64,000 nucleotides of DNA from DASUGC01 sp035606665 (GTDB lineage: Bacteria; Acidobacteriota; Vicinamibacteria; Vicinamibacterales; SCN-69-37), in NCBI GenBank assembly GCA_035606665.1, contig DATNEY010000026.1, positions 124,001 through 188,000 on the forward strand, written 5' to 3'. A program made the position numbers and the translations under genes. Position 1 is the first letter of the stretch, and each line of letters begins with the position of its first letter. This document shows positions 9,771 to 18,293 of this stretch, piece after piece. Below the pieces are notes generated by a model. It searched no databases and was not told where the DNA came from. It saw nothing but the letters and a program-made list of their open reading frames with translations.

Positions 9771-10273
9771 TGCGCACGATCTTTGTTGCCGCCGCCGTCA
9801 GTCTCAGCATCAGCCTCGCTGCCGGCCCGGCGGCCGCGCAGACGGCCATCGAAATCGATCGCACGCTCTCGAAGGTGAACAGCACGGCGATCATGACGTC
9901 CGATGTGCGCCAGGCGCGGCTGCTTCGCCTGCTGGCGCCCCCGCCGCCGAACGACGTCGCCATCCTGACCGCGCTCGAGAACCGGCTGTTGATGCTGAAT
10001 GAAGCCTCACGCGCGATCGTTTCTGAGCCGGCGGCGGAGCAGATCGCGGCGCGACGCCGGGCGTGGACCGCCACCTGGGCCTCTCCGGCCGACCTCGCGA
10101 AAGAAATGGAGCGCGCGGGCATGAGCGATCGCGCGCTGGATGGCTGGTTCCGAGACGACATGCGCATCGACGCGTACCTCGAGCAGCGATTCCCGCCGGA
10201 TCCGAAACGGGATGAGCGCATTGCCGCGTGGATCAAGGACTTACGGTCACGCGCGAACCTGCCCGCGCGCTGA
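9770..10273 (+). CDS. Exported SurA-N-like protein without a PPIase domain
   Basis: A 167-residue protein with a clear signal peptide (cleavage about AAAQ, residue 23). The mature part starts with a 'VNSTAIMTSDVRQARLLRLL' stretch resembling the start of SurA-type chaperones ('VN...I..SDV'), followed by alpha-helical sequence. There is no rotamase domain. Its start overlaps the barrel gene's stop by one base, so it belongs to the tamB-barrel operon. It is plausibly a periplasmic chaperone or holdase for outer-membrane proteins; that is inference from resemblance and position. The 3' end overlaps the convergent glycosyltransferase gene by about 41 bases. Confidence 0.7.
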   Translation: MRTIFVAAAVSLSISLAAGPAAAQTAIEIDRTLSKVNSTAIMTSDVRQARLLRLLAPPPPNDVAILTALENRLLMLNEASRAIVSEPAAEQIAARRRAWTATWASPADLAKEMERAGMSDRALDGWFRDDMRIDAYLEQRFPPDPKRDERIAAWIKDLRSRANLPAR

Positions 10274-11531
10274 GCAGGTCTTCATAGATTTCAATCTGCC
10301 GCTTCACCAGGGCCGTCCAGGCGAAGCCTGTTTCGACGATGCGCCGGCCCTCGGCGCCCATCGCGGTGAGGCGCGGTCCCGCACTCGCGGCCTCGCCGAT
10401 CGCGCGCGCGAGCGCTTTGATGTCTCCTGGCTCCACGAGCCAGCCATTCACGCCGGGTTTGATCTTGTCAGGCAGGCCGCCGGCGCGCGTCGCGACGACC
10501 GCGCGCCGGTGCGCCATCGCTTCGAGGGTCACAAGAGAGCTGCCCTCGTAGCGCGTCGGATGCGCGAAGAGCGACGCGGCTTCGTACCACGCGTGGAGAT
10601 CCGCATCCGGCATCCGGCCTGCGAAGACCGTGCGGTCCGCGATGCCGGCGCGGTTCGCGGCGTCTTCCAGAGCCTGCCGTTCGGGGCCCATGCCCGCGAT
10701 GACCCAGCGCCACGGAGTTTGTGTCGATGAAAGCGTTCCGTCGCGCTGGGCCTCTCCGAGCGCGAGCGCCAGATCGGCGAAGCCCTTGTTCTGCTCGAGA
10801 CGGCCGACGCTGAGGATCACGAACTCATGGGCGCCGATGCCGTGGCGCTGGCGCATGATGCCGCCCTCGGCCGGTCCCGCGGTTGCAACGACCTCGGCGA
10901 GATCGATCCCGTTGGGAACCGTCCGCATTTGACCGGCCTGCGGCCGTAGGTGGCGCGCAACCGTCGCTTCGAGTGAGACGTCCGTGGCGAGAATGCAATC
11001 TGCGGCGCGCGCGCAGCGGCGAACGGCCCAGCGAAGCGGCGCGTAGCCTATCTTCTTGAATAGGGGCTGTGTCTCCGCGGTCGCGCCGAACTCCTCGAGG
11101 CCCTGCGGATTGAGCACCAGCGGCGCCGCCTTGCCGGCGCCCATGCGCGCGTAGCCCAGGACGCTCGCACCGAACCCATGCACGATGTCGGCGCCGCCGT
11201 TCCGGGCGAGTGCGCCGGCGAGTCGTCCAGCCCGCTCTCCATACACGAGATAGGCGGTGCTCCTGTCGAGGATCGTGGTGCCGCGGCGGTTGGCAAAGCC
11301 GAACGTCACGTAGTTCACGTGCGTGAGGTGAATGCGCGGCGACGCGAAGGGATCGACGCCCGTCTGCCGGAACACGCGCGACGGCGGCGGCACGATGAGC
11401 GTCACCTCGACGTCGCTGGCAGCGAGATGACGAACGAGATCGCGCACGGATCGTTCGAGCCCGCCGAAGCCGTGCAACGGCAGCACGGCGCGGGCGACCA
11501 CCACGACGCGCAATGGACGCGCGCGTCTCAT
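10233..11531 (-). CDS. Glycosyltransferase family 4 (last gene of glycan operon)
   Basis: A 432-residue GT-B fold, retaining glycosyltransferase. The N-terminal acceptor domain has the glycine-rich donor loop (GFGGLERSV, about residues 21-29). The C-terminal GT1-type domain has RLEQNKGF (about 245) and the E-x7-E type motif in YEGSSLVTLEAMAH, followed by AGGLPD. Cytoplasmic face; adds a sugar from an NDP-sugar to a lipid-linked or surface glycan. Start ATG at 11531 overlaps the upstream gene's TGA by 4 bases. Donor and acceptor cannot be read from the sequence. Confidence 0.88.
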   Translation of the reverse strand: MRRARPLRVVVVARAVLPLHGFGGLERSVRDLVRHLAASDVEVTLIVPPPSRVFRQTGVDPFASPRIHLTHVNYVTFGFANRRGTTILDRSTAYLVYGERAGRLAGALARNGGADIVHGFGASVLGYARMGAGKAAPLVLNPQGLEEFGATAETQPLFKKIGYAPLRWAVRRCARAADCILATDVSLEATVARHLRPQAGQMRTVPNGIDLAEVVATAGPAEGGIMRQRHGIGAHEFVILSVGRLEQNKGFADLALALGEAQRDGTLSSTQTPWRWVIAGMGPERQALEDAANRAGIADRTVFAGRMPDADLHAWYEAASLFAHPTRYEGSSLVTLEAMAHRRAVVATRAGGLPDKIKPGVNGWLVEPGDIKALARAIGEAASAGPRLTAMGAEGRRIVETGFAWTALVKRQIEIYEDLLSARAGSRVTVSP

Positions 11532-12802
11532 GCGGCGCGGGGCTCCAGGAGCGACCGGTAGACCTGCTCGATTCGTTCCACCACCGACGCGGCGGAGAAC
11601 GCCGACTTCGCTTCGATACGCGCCTGCGAACCCAGCGCCGCCCGCAGCCGATCGTCGTTCGCGAGCGTGCGGAGGTCGGCCGCAAATCCTTGAGGATCCT
11701 TCGAGAGCAGGCCCGTGAGGCCGTGGTGGATGATGTCACGCGTGCCGCCGGTGTCCATCGCGGCGATCGGCACGCCGAGTGCCGAGGCCTCGATGAGCAC
11801 GCGGCTCAGGGACTCCGGTCCGTAGGAAGGGAACGCCAGCACCTCCGCGTGCCGCATCCACGCCAACGTCTCGTTGCGCGAAATCCATCCCAGGACTTCC
11901 ATCGGGATGCCGCGCTGGCGTGCCTCCGCCTCCAACTGCGCGCGCATCGGACCGTCGCCGGCAACGACGAGCGGCCACGTGACACCGGCCGCCGCGTACG
12001 CGCCGAGCAGGAATTGCACGCCCTTGTTCGGGGCCAGCTTGCCGGCGTAGAGCAGGTACGGTTGATCTTTCGGCCGCTTCGCCGTGGCATGAATCTCGTC
12101 GAGCGGGACCATGTCCACGGGATTCGGGATCGTGTAGATGGGTGTTTCGGCGATCTCGGGCGCTCTCTCGCGCAGATCTCTCGTGATCGCATGACTCGGC
12201 GCGATGATCGCTCCCGCGCGGGCGATGGTGCGGCGCTTCGTCTGCAGATTGAGCCGCATGTACGGAATCAGCGTCCACGCCGCCGGCGTCGCCGCACGCG
12301 CGCGCGGCCTGATGCACTTCGTCATCATCGATGCCGTGCACTCCGGACATAGCTGCGACTGCTGCGGGTCGTAGATCAGGTCCGACCAGTAGCAGACCGG
12401 CCAGTAGTCACGGACCGTCGCGACGGCGGGCACGCCCGCGGCTGCGGCGGCATTGATGGAGGGCACCGTCGTCATCGCGTGCTGGCCGTGCACGAGATCG
12501 AACGCGCCGTCCCTCAGGCGCTGATGCAAGTACTTCTCGAGCGCCGGCCATAACCGCTCGTTCTTCTGCAGGTTGCGAACGACCGGCACCTTCGTGGCCG
12601 GCCGGCAGAACTCCGCGACCGGAATGCCGTCGTAGTGTGTCTGGAACACGCCGCGCCTGCCGCCGGCGTCGACCTTCACCACTTCCACATGATGGCCGCG
12701 CTTGATCAGGCCGCGCGTGAGCTCCCACGTGCTCCAGCCGCTGCCGCCGCACACCGGCGGAAACGAATCGGTGGCGATGAGTATGCGGAGCGGTGTGCTC
12801 AT
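11528..12802 (-). CDS. Glycosyltransferase family 4
   Basis: A 424-residue GT4-type glycosyltransferase. It begins LRILIATDSFPPVCGGSG. The N-terminal domain includes an unusual Cys-rich stretch (YWPVCYWSDLIYD...SQLCPEC...TKCIRPR, about residues 132-165) seen in some GT4 proteins with a possible metal-binding loop. The C-terminal domain has YAGKLAPNKGVQF and the acidic motif PESLSRVLIEASALGVP. It overlaps the upstream GT by 4 bases and the downstream one by 4 bases, so all are translated from one mRNA. Substrate unknown. Confidence 0.88.
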   Translation of the reverse strand: MSTPLRILIATDSFPPVCGGSGWSTWELTRGLIKRGHHVEVVKVDAGGRRGVFQTHYDGIPVAEFCRPATKVPVVRNLQKNERLWPALEKYLHQRLRDGAFDLVHGQHAMTTVPSINAAAAAGVPAVATVRDYWPVCYWSDLIYDPQQSQLCPECTASMMTKCIRPRARAATPAAWTLIPYMRLNLQTKRRTIARAGAIIAPSHAITRDLRERAPEIAETPIYTIPNPVDMVPLDEIHATAKRPKDQPYLLYAGKLAPNKGVQFLLGAYAAAGVTWPLVVAGDGPMRAQLEAEARQRGIPMEVLGWISRNETLAWMRHAEVLAFPSYGPESLSRVLIEASALGVPIAAMDTGGTRDIIHHGLTGLLSKDPQGFAADLRTLANDDRLRAALGSQARIEAKSAFSAASVVERIEQVYRSLLEPRAA

Positions 12803-13953
12803 GCCGTCACCAGTTGTCGCAGGCGCGCATCGAGCGCGGCGCAGTGCGCGTCCCAGCTGAAATCCCTCACGACACGCGTCCGGGCAGCGGCGCCCATCCG
12901 CGCGCGCACGCCGGCGTCGGCCAGCGCGACAAGCGCGTGATCGAGACCGCGCGGGTCCTGCGGATCGTAGAGCACACCCTCGCGTTCATTCTCGACGAGC
13001 CGCGTGAGACGCGGCAGCGCCGGTGCCACGACTGGGAGCCCCACGGCCATGTACTCGAAGATCTTCAACGGCGACCAGTAGAACCCGAGGCGAAGCGGCG
13101 CATGACGCGCGGGCTCGAAGGGGGCCACGCCGATGTGTGTGTGTGCGAGCGCGGCGGGAAGCTGGCTGTGGGGCAGCGCGCCGGTGAAATGCACGCCAGG
13201 CACGCCGCGGGCGCATCGCTCCGCCGCGGCACGTTCGGGCCCGTCACCGATGAACACGCCGCCGAAACGCGTGTCACCAGCGGCGTGCAGACGTGCAAGC
13301 GAGGCTGCGAGATGCACGGCGCCGTGCCACGAACGGAACGCGCCGGCGAAGACGCAGAGAATGCGGCCTTCGTTCGCCGGAAACGGCGCGGGAGCGTCTA
13401 TGCCCGGCCGAAAGTGATGCACGTCCGCACCCCATTCCGCTTCCAGAATCCTCTGCGGGTCGATCCATGACGGCAGGATGTCGGCGGCAGGCGTGACGAA
13501 GAGCGACGTCAGTCTGCACAGCCGCTCGCGCCATCGCTGCAGGGGCCTTACGATCAGCGCGCGATCGAGGCGCTCCTTCCTCGATCCTGGGAAGTCGATC
13601 ACGGGCGCGTTCACCTCCAGCACCGCGGGCACGCCGAGGTCGCGCGCCGCCATCACACCCTCGCCGCCGAAGTTGTAGTAGCGCTCGATGACGACGTCCG
13701 CACGGCACTCGCGTCCGAGGGCGCGGACGCCCGCGCGGCGCATCCAGCGCAGTTCGGGCCGCCCGAGTGGCGGCGCCATCGCATGCCAATGCACCTTGCC
13801 CGCGGGCCACTCACCGCCGGCCTGGACAGCGACGTGGACGTCATGCCCGCGCTCGGCCAGACCCTCGGCCACCGACTGCACATGCACGGATCCGCCGAGC
13901 GTGCCCGGAACCGATTGATCCAGCGCGACATACAGGATGCGGAGCGCGCGCAC
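12799..13953 (-). CDS. Glycosyltransferase family 4
   Basis: A 384-residue GT-B glycosyltransferase starting VRALRILYVALDQ with a GTG codon that overlaps the TAG of the upstream methyltransferase by one base. The open frame runs about 315 bases further into that gene, but the added residues have no GT character and are rejected. The C-terminal domain carries GDGPERAAAE and the conserved SPLKIFEYMAVGLPVVA. That last motif (PLK.FEYMA.G.P) is shared with the first GT of this operon, suggesting related donor specificity. Probably transfers one sugar in the same surface glycan. Confidence 0.87.
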   Translation of the reverse strand: MRALRILYVALDQSVPGTLGGSVHVQSVAEGLAERGHDVHVAVQAGGEWPAGKVHWHAMAPPLGRPELRWMRRAGVRALGRECRADVVIERYYNFGGEGVMAARDLGVPAVLEVNAPVIDFPGSRKERLDRALIVRPLQRWRERLCRLTSLFVTPAADILPSWIDPQRILEAEWGADVHHFRPGIDAPAPFPANEGRILCVFAGAFRSWHGAVHLAASLARLHAAGDTRFGGVFIGDGPERAAAERCARGVPGVHFTGALPHSQLPAALAHTHIGVAPFEPARHAPLRLGFYWSPLKIFEYMAVGLPVVAPALPRLTRLVENEREGVLYDPQDPRGLDHALVALADAGVRARMGAAARTRVVRDFSWDAHCAALDARLRQLVTA

Positions 13954-15002
13954 TAGGAAGCGGCTCCTGGTTTTCTGAGGAGCGCGAAGAAGGGACCGGA
14001 CCGCAACCGGCCGAAGAGCACCACGTCGAGCTTCATGAGCGCCGAGAACACGACGAGGACGCCGTAAGTGAAACCACCCTTGCGCACCCGCGCCTGCGCC
14101 GATGTGCGCGCCCGCCGCACAGCTTCGGCCTGGGCTTCCGGCGTATCCGCAGGGCCGGTCGATGATCGGCGCGCCAGAAAACGTTCCGCGATGCGCGCGA
14201 GGATGTTCTCGACGAAAGATCCGATGACGGGCGTGTAGTACGTGATCCGCTCGATCGAGAACCCGCATTCCGCGGCGACGCGCGCGAGGTCGTCATGGTC
14301 GACGAGCGGATTCAGGTGATCGGACTTCCGCAGGCGCTCCTGCCGCAGGTCGAGCAGGCCAACGCGTTCGAGCACGCGCGCGAGTCTGTTGACCAGCCGG
14401 ACACCGATCGCAATCCATCCGTTCTTGCGGACGTGCGTGTAGACGAACAGCGCGCCGCCCGGTGCCAGAATGCGGTTCGCCTCCTTGAGCATCTCGAGAA
14501 GCGCCGGCTTGGACAGGTGTTCGAGCACGTCCAGCGACCACGCCTTGCCGAACGCATCGTTACGCAACGGGAGCCGCCTGAGGTCGCCCAGCACGAGATC
14601 GCAGTCCGCCACGGCTTCGCGCGCAAAGAACGGCGCGATGTCGATGCCCGTCAGCGCCGCGCCGCTCGCGGCATTCCACGCAAGCGTGCGTCCGCTGCCG
14701 CATCCGAGATCCAGGACGCGGTCGCCGGGCCGCAGCTGCAGAAACTGCCGGAGCATGTCGTTCCTGATCTTCGATCCCAGGAGTGGCGGCGCAACAGTCT
14801 CGTGGCGCGCATCCGTGTGGAGCGCCTCGTCGAGGTACTTGGTCTGTTCGGTGAAGGTCTGCGTCGGCCGCAGGTCCAGATATCCGGCAGAAGTCGCGAA
14901 GACGCGACCGCATCCGCCGCACGACGAGCTGTCACCGGACGCCGTGATGCCGGATCCACAGTCTGGACATTGCACGAGCGCGAAGAGACCGGGCGACGTC
15001 AC
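13953..15002 (-). CDS. SAM-dependent methyltransferase with N-terminal zinc ribbon
   Basis: A 349-residue protein. Residues 1-50 form a Trm112-like zinc ribbon with Cys12, Cys15, Cys28 and Cys31. The class I methyltransferase fold follows, with motif I VLDLGCGSG near residue 95 and the acidic loop GTDIAPFF-like 'GIDIAPF', then 'SLDVLEHLSKPALLEMLKEANRILAPGG' typical of Methyltransf_11. The C-terminal 120 residues contain a hydrophobic stretch. Embedded between glycosyltransferases with overlapping starts and stops, it most likely methylates a sugar or lipid-linked glycan. Ubiquinone/menaquinone-type methylation is a less likely alternative. Confidence 0.85.
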   Translation of the reverse strand: MTSPGLFALVQCPDCGSGITASGDSSSCGGCGRVFATSAGYLDLRPTQTFTEQTKYLDEALHTDARHETVAPPLLGSKIRNDMLRQFLQLRPGDRVLDLGCGSGRTLAWNAASGAALTGIDIAPFFAREAVADCDLVLGDLRRLPLRNDAFGKAWSLDVLEHLSKPALLEMLKEANRILAPGGALFVYTHVRKNGWIAIGVRLVNRLARVLERVGLLDLRQERLRKSDHLNPLVDHDDLARVAAECGFSIERITYYTPVIGSFVENILARIAERFLARRSSTGPADTPEAQAEAVRRARTSAQARVRKGGFTYGVLVVFSALMKLDVVLFGRLRSGPFFALLRKPGAAS

Positions 15003-16177
15003 GATGCCAGCGCGGCCTCCAGCGCCGCTTCAATCCGGCTGGCGCGTGCATCCCAGCTGTAGGCGGCTGCCAGCGCCAGTGCGGCCTGCCCGAGCGAGGT
15101 CGCCATCGCAGGATTGTCGCGCAGTCGCCCTAGCGCCGCGCCGAGCGCGCGCTCATCGCCCGGCGGAACGAGCAGGGCCGTCCGGCCGTCCTCGACGACT
15201 TCCCGCACCGAGGTCAGATCCGACGCCACAATCGCGCGTCCCATCGTCAGGTATTCAAACAGCTTCAGAGGCGAGGTGTATCGCTCGGAGATCGTTGACG
15301 CCGGGTTCGGCAACACGAGGACCGTGGCGGGCGCGACCGCTCGCCTGACTTCGGTTGGTGCGACGAGTCCGGTGATCGTGAGGCGGTCGCGAAGGCCGAG
15401 TTCGCCGGCAAGCCGCATGACGCGCTCGAGATCGGCCTCGCCTGGATGGCCGCCAACGATGAGCCCGTGGACGCCTGGCGCGTGGGCGAGCGATCGCACG
15501 AACACGTCGACGCCCTTCCACGGATAGAGATGCCCTGCGTAGCCGGCGATGAATCGATCGGCAGCCGGCCCCGGCAACAGTCCTGCAGGTGAGGCACCGT
15601 CCGGCGCGACGAACACGTGCTCGCGCTCGCCAAAGAGACTCCTGAGGTCGCCGACGAGCGCGTGCGTGATGCCGACGTAGGCGGAGGCGTGCTTCCACAC
15701 CCGTTCCTCGCGGCGTTCAAGGCGCCGGAGCTTCGATGCAGAAGGCAGGAGCTCCGGTTTGCCGAGCAGCACAGGCATCTCGCGTGCGACCGCTGCCGAG
15801 ATGCCGTGCGATTCGTACACCACTCGCGGCCGCCGGGACTTTGGCCATTGCAGCAGCCACGCAGCCAGACCGAGGTCGCGGGTGAAGACGACCGTTGCCG
15901 TTGGAGCGGACGTCGCGAGTCGAAGCGCTCCCGCGAGGTAAGCGACCCGCCGTGCTTTCGGCGGCCCCGGAGCCGGCAGCGTGCGCACATGCAGCCGAGG
16001 CTCGGCAGCGAGCCCATAGAAGTTGAATGGATCGCGAGGCGGCTTTGCGGTGTCTGTTCGCACGGCGAGCGTCACGTCGTGTCCCCGCCGCGCCAGCGCG
16101 TGGCACGTCTGGAACGTCTGCACGCCATTGGCGCGCTCGATGGGGAATCGTGTGTCGGCGAAGCAGAGGACCCGCAC
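14999..16177 (-). CDS. Glycosyltransferase family 4
   Basis: A 392-residue GT4-type enzyme, beginning MRVLCFADTRFPIERANGVQTF. The C-terminal half has GYAGHLYPWKGVDVFV, then ISERYTSPLKLFEYLTMGRAIVASD. Its 3' end overlaps the methyltransferase start by 4 bases, and a CPBP protease gene ends 12 bases upstream. Likely cytoplasmic-face sugar transferase for the same glycan as the other three GT4 genes of the cluster. Exact donor unknown. Confidence 0.88.
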   Translation of the reverse strand: MRVLCFADTRFPIERANGVQTFQTCHALARRGHDVTLAVRTDTAKPPRDPFNFYGLAAEPRLHVRTLPAPGPPKARRVAYLAGALRLATSAPTATVVFTRDLGLAAWLLQWPKSRRPRVVYESHGISAAVAREMPVLLGKPELLPSASKLRRLERREERVWKHASAYVGITHALVGDLRSLFGEREHVFVAPDGASPAGLLPGPAADRFIAGYAGHLYPWKGVDVFVRSLAHAPGVHGLIVGGHPGEADLERVMRLAGELGLRDRLTITGLVAPTEVRRAVAPATVLVLPNPASTISERYTSPLKLFEYLTMGRAIVASDLTSVREVVEDGRTALLVPPGDERALGAALGRLRDNPAMATSLGQAALALAAAYSWDARASRIEAALEAALAS

Positions 16178-16189
16178 GGGCGAGATCGA

Positions 16190-16972
16190 TCAGCTACCGA
16201 GAGAAGTCGCGAGGACGATGAGCACCTGGGACCCGTTGAAGACGGCGTGGTTCACCATGGTTATGACTGCGGATCGTCGCCGGTAGTAGAGCACGCCCCA
16301 GAACAAGCCCAGCAACATGATGGAAAGGGCGGCGTCGAGACCCTGATCCACGTGGAGGATGCCGAACCACCCGCTGAACACGGCCAGGCCCCAGCGGCGC
16401 CCGCCCAGATAATGCTCGAAGCGATGGAGGATGAACGCGCGTGCCAGCTCCTCCTTGATGCCTGCGCCGAGCATCACCACAACCAGGAATGCCGCAGCCT
16501 CCGCTGGCGTGTTCATGAAAGGAAGGAACGGGCTTTCCTTGACGGTGTGCATCCACGGCAGGATCGCCCTGACGGCGTTCGTGAGCAGCGACACGCTCAG
16601 GAGGATCACCGGCACCCACGCCACGCCGAGCAACACTTCGCGCCAGACGCGGCGCTCACCAACGATGACCGTCTTGGAGTTCTCGCCGCTCATCTCCAGG
16701 AAGATTCGGATCAGCAGCGCTGTGAGGGCGGCGTCGAATAGCAGCATCATCGACAGAAACTCGAGCGAAAACGGCGCACCGGAATCGGGAGGACCGAAGG
16801 GATCGACACGCAACCCGATCACGAGTACGGCGGTCATCAGAAGTTGCGTGGGGACGCCTGAAACGAGAACGACTTGTATCGCGGCGAGCCACTTGGGAAT
16901 CGCGAGCGCGCGTACGGGAGCGGCCTGAACCTGATCCGGCTGCAGGGGAATTACGTCCCCGGTTTCTTCCAC
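16190..16972 (-). CDS. CPBP-family intramembrane metalloprotease/glutamic protease
   Basis: About 260 residues with roughly 7 hydrophobic segments. Conserved motifs: EELARAF (about residue 172), FGILH (about 201-205) and NHAVFN (about 239). These correspond to the CPBP (Abi/Rce1-like) signatures EExxxR, FxxxH and HxxxN/B, although the arginine of the first is one position early. It acts within the cytoplasmic membrane. It is the first gene of the glycan operon, 12 bases before a GT4 gene. The start is uncertain: I use GTG 16972, because the longer ATG start at 17023 would overlap the divergent gene's first codons. Role in the cluster unknown. Confidence 0.75.
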   Translation of the reverse strand: MEETGDVIPLQPDQVQAAPVRALAIPKWLAAIQVVLVSGVPTQLLMTAVLVIGLRVDPFGPPDSGAPFSLEFLSMMLLFDAALTALLIRIFLEMSGENSKTVIVGERRVWREVLLGVAWVPVILLSVSLLTNAVRAILPWMHTVKESPFLPFMNTPAEAAAFLVVVMLGAGIKEELARAFILHRFEHYLGGRRWGLAVFSGWFGILHVDQGLDAALSIMLLGLFWGVLYYRRRSAVITMVNHAVFNGSQVLIVLATSLGS

Positions 16973-17010
16973 ACCCGGAACTTTATCAGGGCCGGGGTAA
17001 GCTCTGCGAA

Positions 17011-18255
17011 ATGACCTTTCCACTGGATTTGATCCGCCGAGTGCTGCTGCTCGTTGGTCTTGTCCTGCTGTCGCTCCCGCTGTGGTCGCTCTCGGGCGCC
17101 GCGTCCGATGTCTCGCGCCTCTCCGTCGCCGAGATCGTCGAAATTGTCGTCCTGGTGTTCATCGTTGTCGCCGGCGCTCTCGGCATTCTCGACAGCAGCC
17201 TCTTCGTGGCGTCGCGGCTGTTCAGGCCCGCGCTTGTTTTCGGCGCCGCGGTACTGGCCGTGGGGATTTGCGATCTGCTCTTCCAGTTTCCCAGCGCCCG
17301 TGCTGCCGCCGAACGTCTTCTCGCCTCAACGACGAGCTACTTCGTAATCCCCAGCTCAGCGGACCTGCTCCAGCCGACGCTCTGGGGGCTCGAGCTGGCG
17401 GCGCTGGCGCCGCTCGTCGAGATCACGATGCGTCGCCGCCGGCCGATGGTGCGCGCCAGTGGATGGGCGCTCCTGGTCGTTGGTATAGCGCTGGCTTGCT
17501 ACTCTGCTTCCCCGTTCGTGAACATTGATATTCGGGACGTCGTCTCTGTTCGCTTGGCTCAGGCGGCGGGCGAGCTCCTGGAGCTGCGGCTCGCGGGACT
17601 CGCAGGGTTGGGTTGGCTCTTGTGGGCGGGCCTCCGCGCGCCTGCCTTTTCGACTCAAACGCCGGACCGTACGGCGCGCCTGGCCTTGCTCGCGGCGACT
17701 CTTCTTCTGTTATTGGAAGTTGTCCTGGACCGCCGGCCCGTGGCGTATCTCCCTGCCGTTGGGGCTTTCGTCGCGATAGGACTCACCGCGGCGATGGCAC
17801 CCAGGCCTTCCTCGCCGGGCGGGACGGGCGAGGGCCGCTGGATTCTCCGGGTCCTGTGCGCAAGCATCCTTGTCGCAGCGTCCGTGCGCGCGTGGGCCGC
17901 GCTCATGCCCCCGCCTCCGCAGGTCACTGGGCTCGGCGCGTTGCAGCCGGCTCTGGACGACGAGCCGTACCGCGTCGCCGAACAGCGATTCACCTGGACG
18001 TTGCCGGCGCGGACGCGCGTGGTGTGGGCGCCGATGCGCTGGGACAAAGCCGCGGCCTGGGACTGCTACGTGCGCATCAAGGTCGCGGGCCGGCCGGACG
18101 ACGTGGTGTCGCTCATGCCGGACCGATGGATAGTCGTGCGCCTTGCCGTCCCTCAGGGAGATGACAAACGGGGGCAGGAGAAACCTACGGTGGTGTTCGA
18201 GGTGACGAGCCCGGCCTGCCGGCCACTTGTGGGCACGATTACAACCGCGCGCTGA
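17011..18255 (+). CDS. Multi-pass membrane protein of unknown function
   Basis: A 414-residue protein. About eight hydrophobic helices fill residues 1-300; the first lies at residues 10-30. A soluble C-terminal domain of about 110 residues is predicted outside (DEPYRVAEQRFTWTLPARTRV...). I do not recognise the family. Divergently placed 38 bases from the CPBP gene, it is not part of that operon. No catalytic motif is visible. The 3' end is followed by TTTGCCC-type tandem repeats and a convergent glycosyltransferase. Confidence 0.7.
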   Translation: MTFPLDLIRRVLLLVGLVLLSLPLWSLSGAASDVSRLSVAEIVEIVVLVFIVVAGALGILDSSLFVASRLFRPALVFGAAVLAVGICDLLFQFPSARAAAERLLASTTSYFVIPSSADLLQPTLWGLELAALAPLVEITMRRRRPMVRASGWALLVVGIALACYSASPFVNIDIRDVVSVRLAQAAGELLELRLAGLAGLGWLLWAGLRAPAFSTQTPDRTARLALLAATLLLLLEVVLDRRPVAYLPAVGAFVAIGLTAAMAPRPSSPGGTGEGRWILRVLCASILVAASVRAWAALMPPPPQVTGLGALQPALDDEPYRVAEQRFTWTLPARTRVVWAPMRWDKAAAWDCYVRIKVAGRPDDVVSLMPDRWIVVRLAVPQGDDKRGQEKPTVVFEVTSPACRPLVGTITTAR

Positions 18256-18257
18256 CC

Positions 18258-18293
18258 TCTTGCCGAACCTTTGCCCTCTGCCCTTTGCCCTTG
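18258..18293. repeat. Degenerate tandem repeat, unit about TTTGCCCTC
   Basis: Between two convergent genes lie about four copies of a 7-9 bp unit (variants TTGCCGAACC, TTTGCCCTC, TGCCC, TTTGCCCTTG). The repeat fills the whole gap. It resembles the other locus-specific repeats in the window in period and position, not in sequence. Confidence 0.6.

Noticed and set aside
13954..14268. N-terminal extension of the third GT4 gene
   Set aside because: It lies wholly inside the methyltransferase gene and adds Arg/His-rich sequence. The GT fold starts at VRALRILYVALD.
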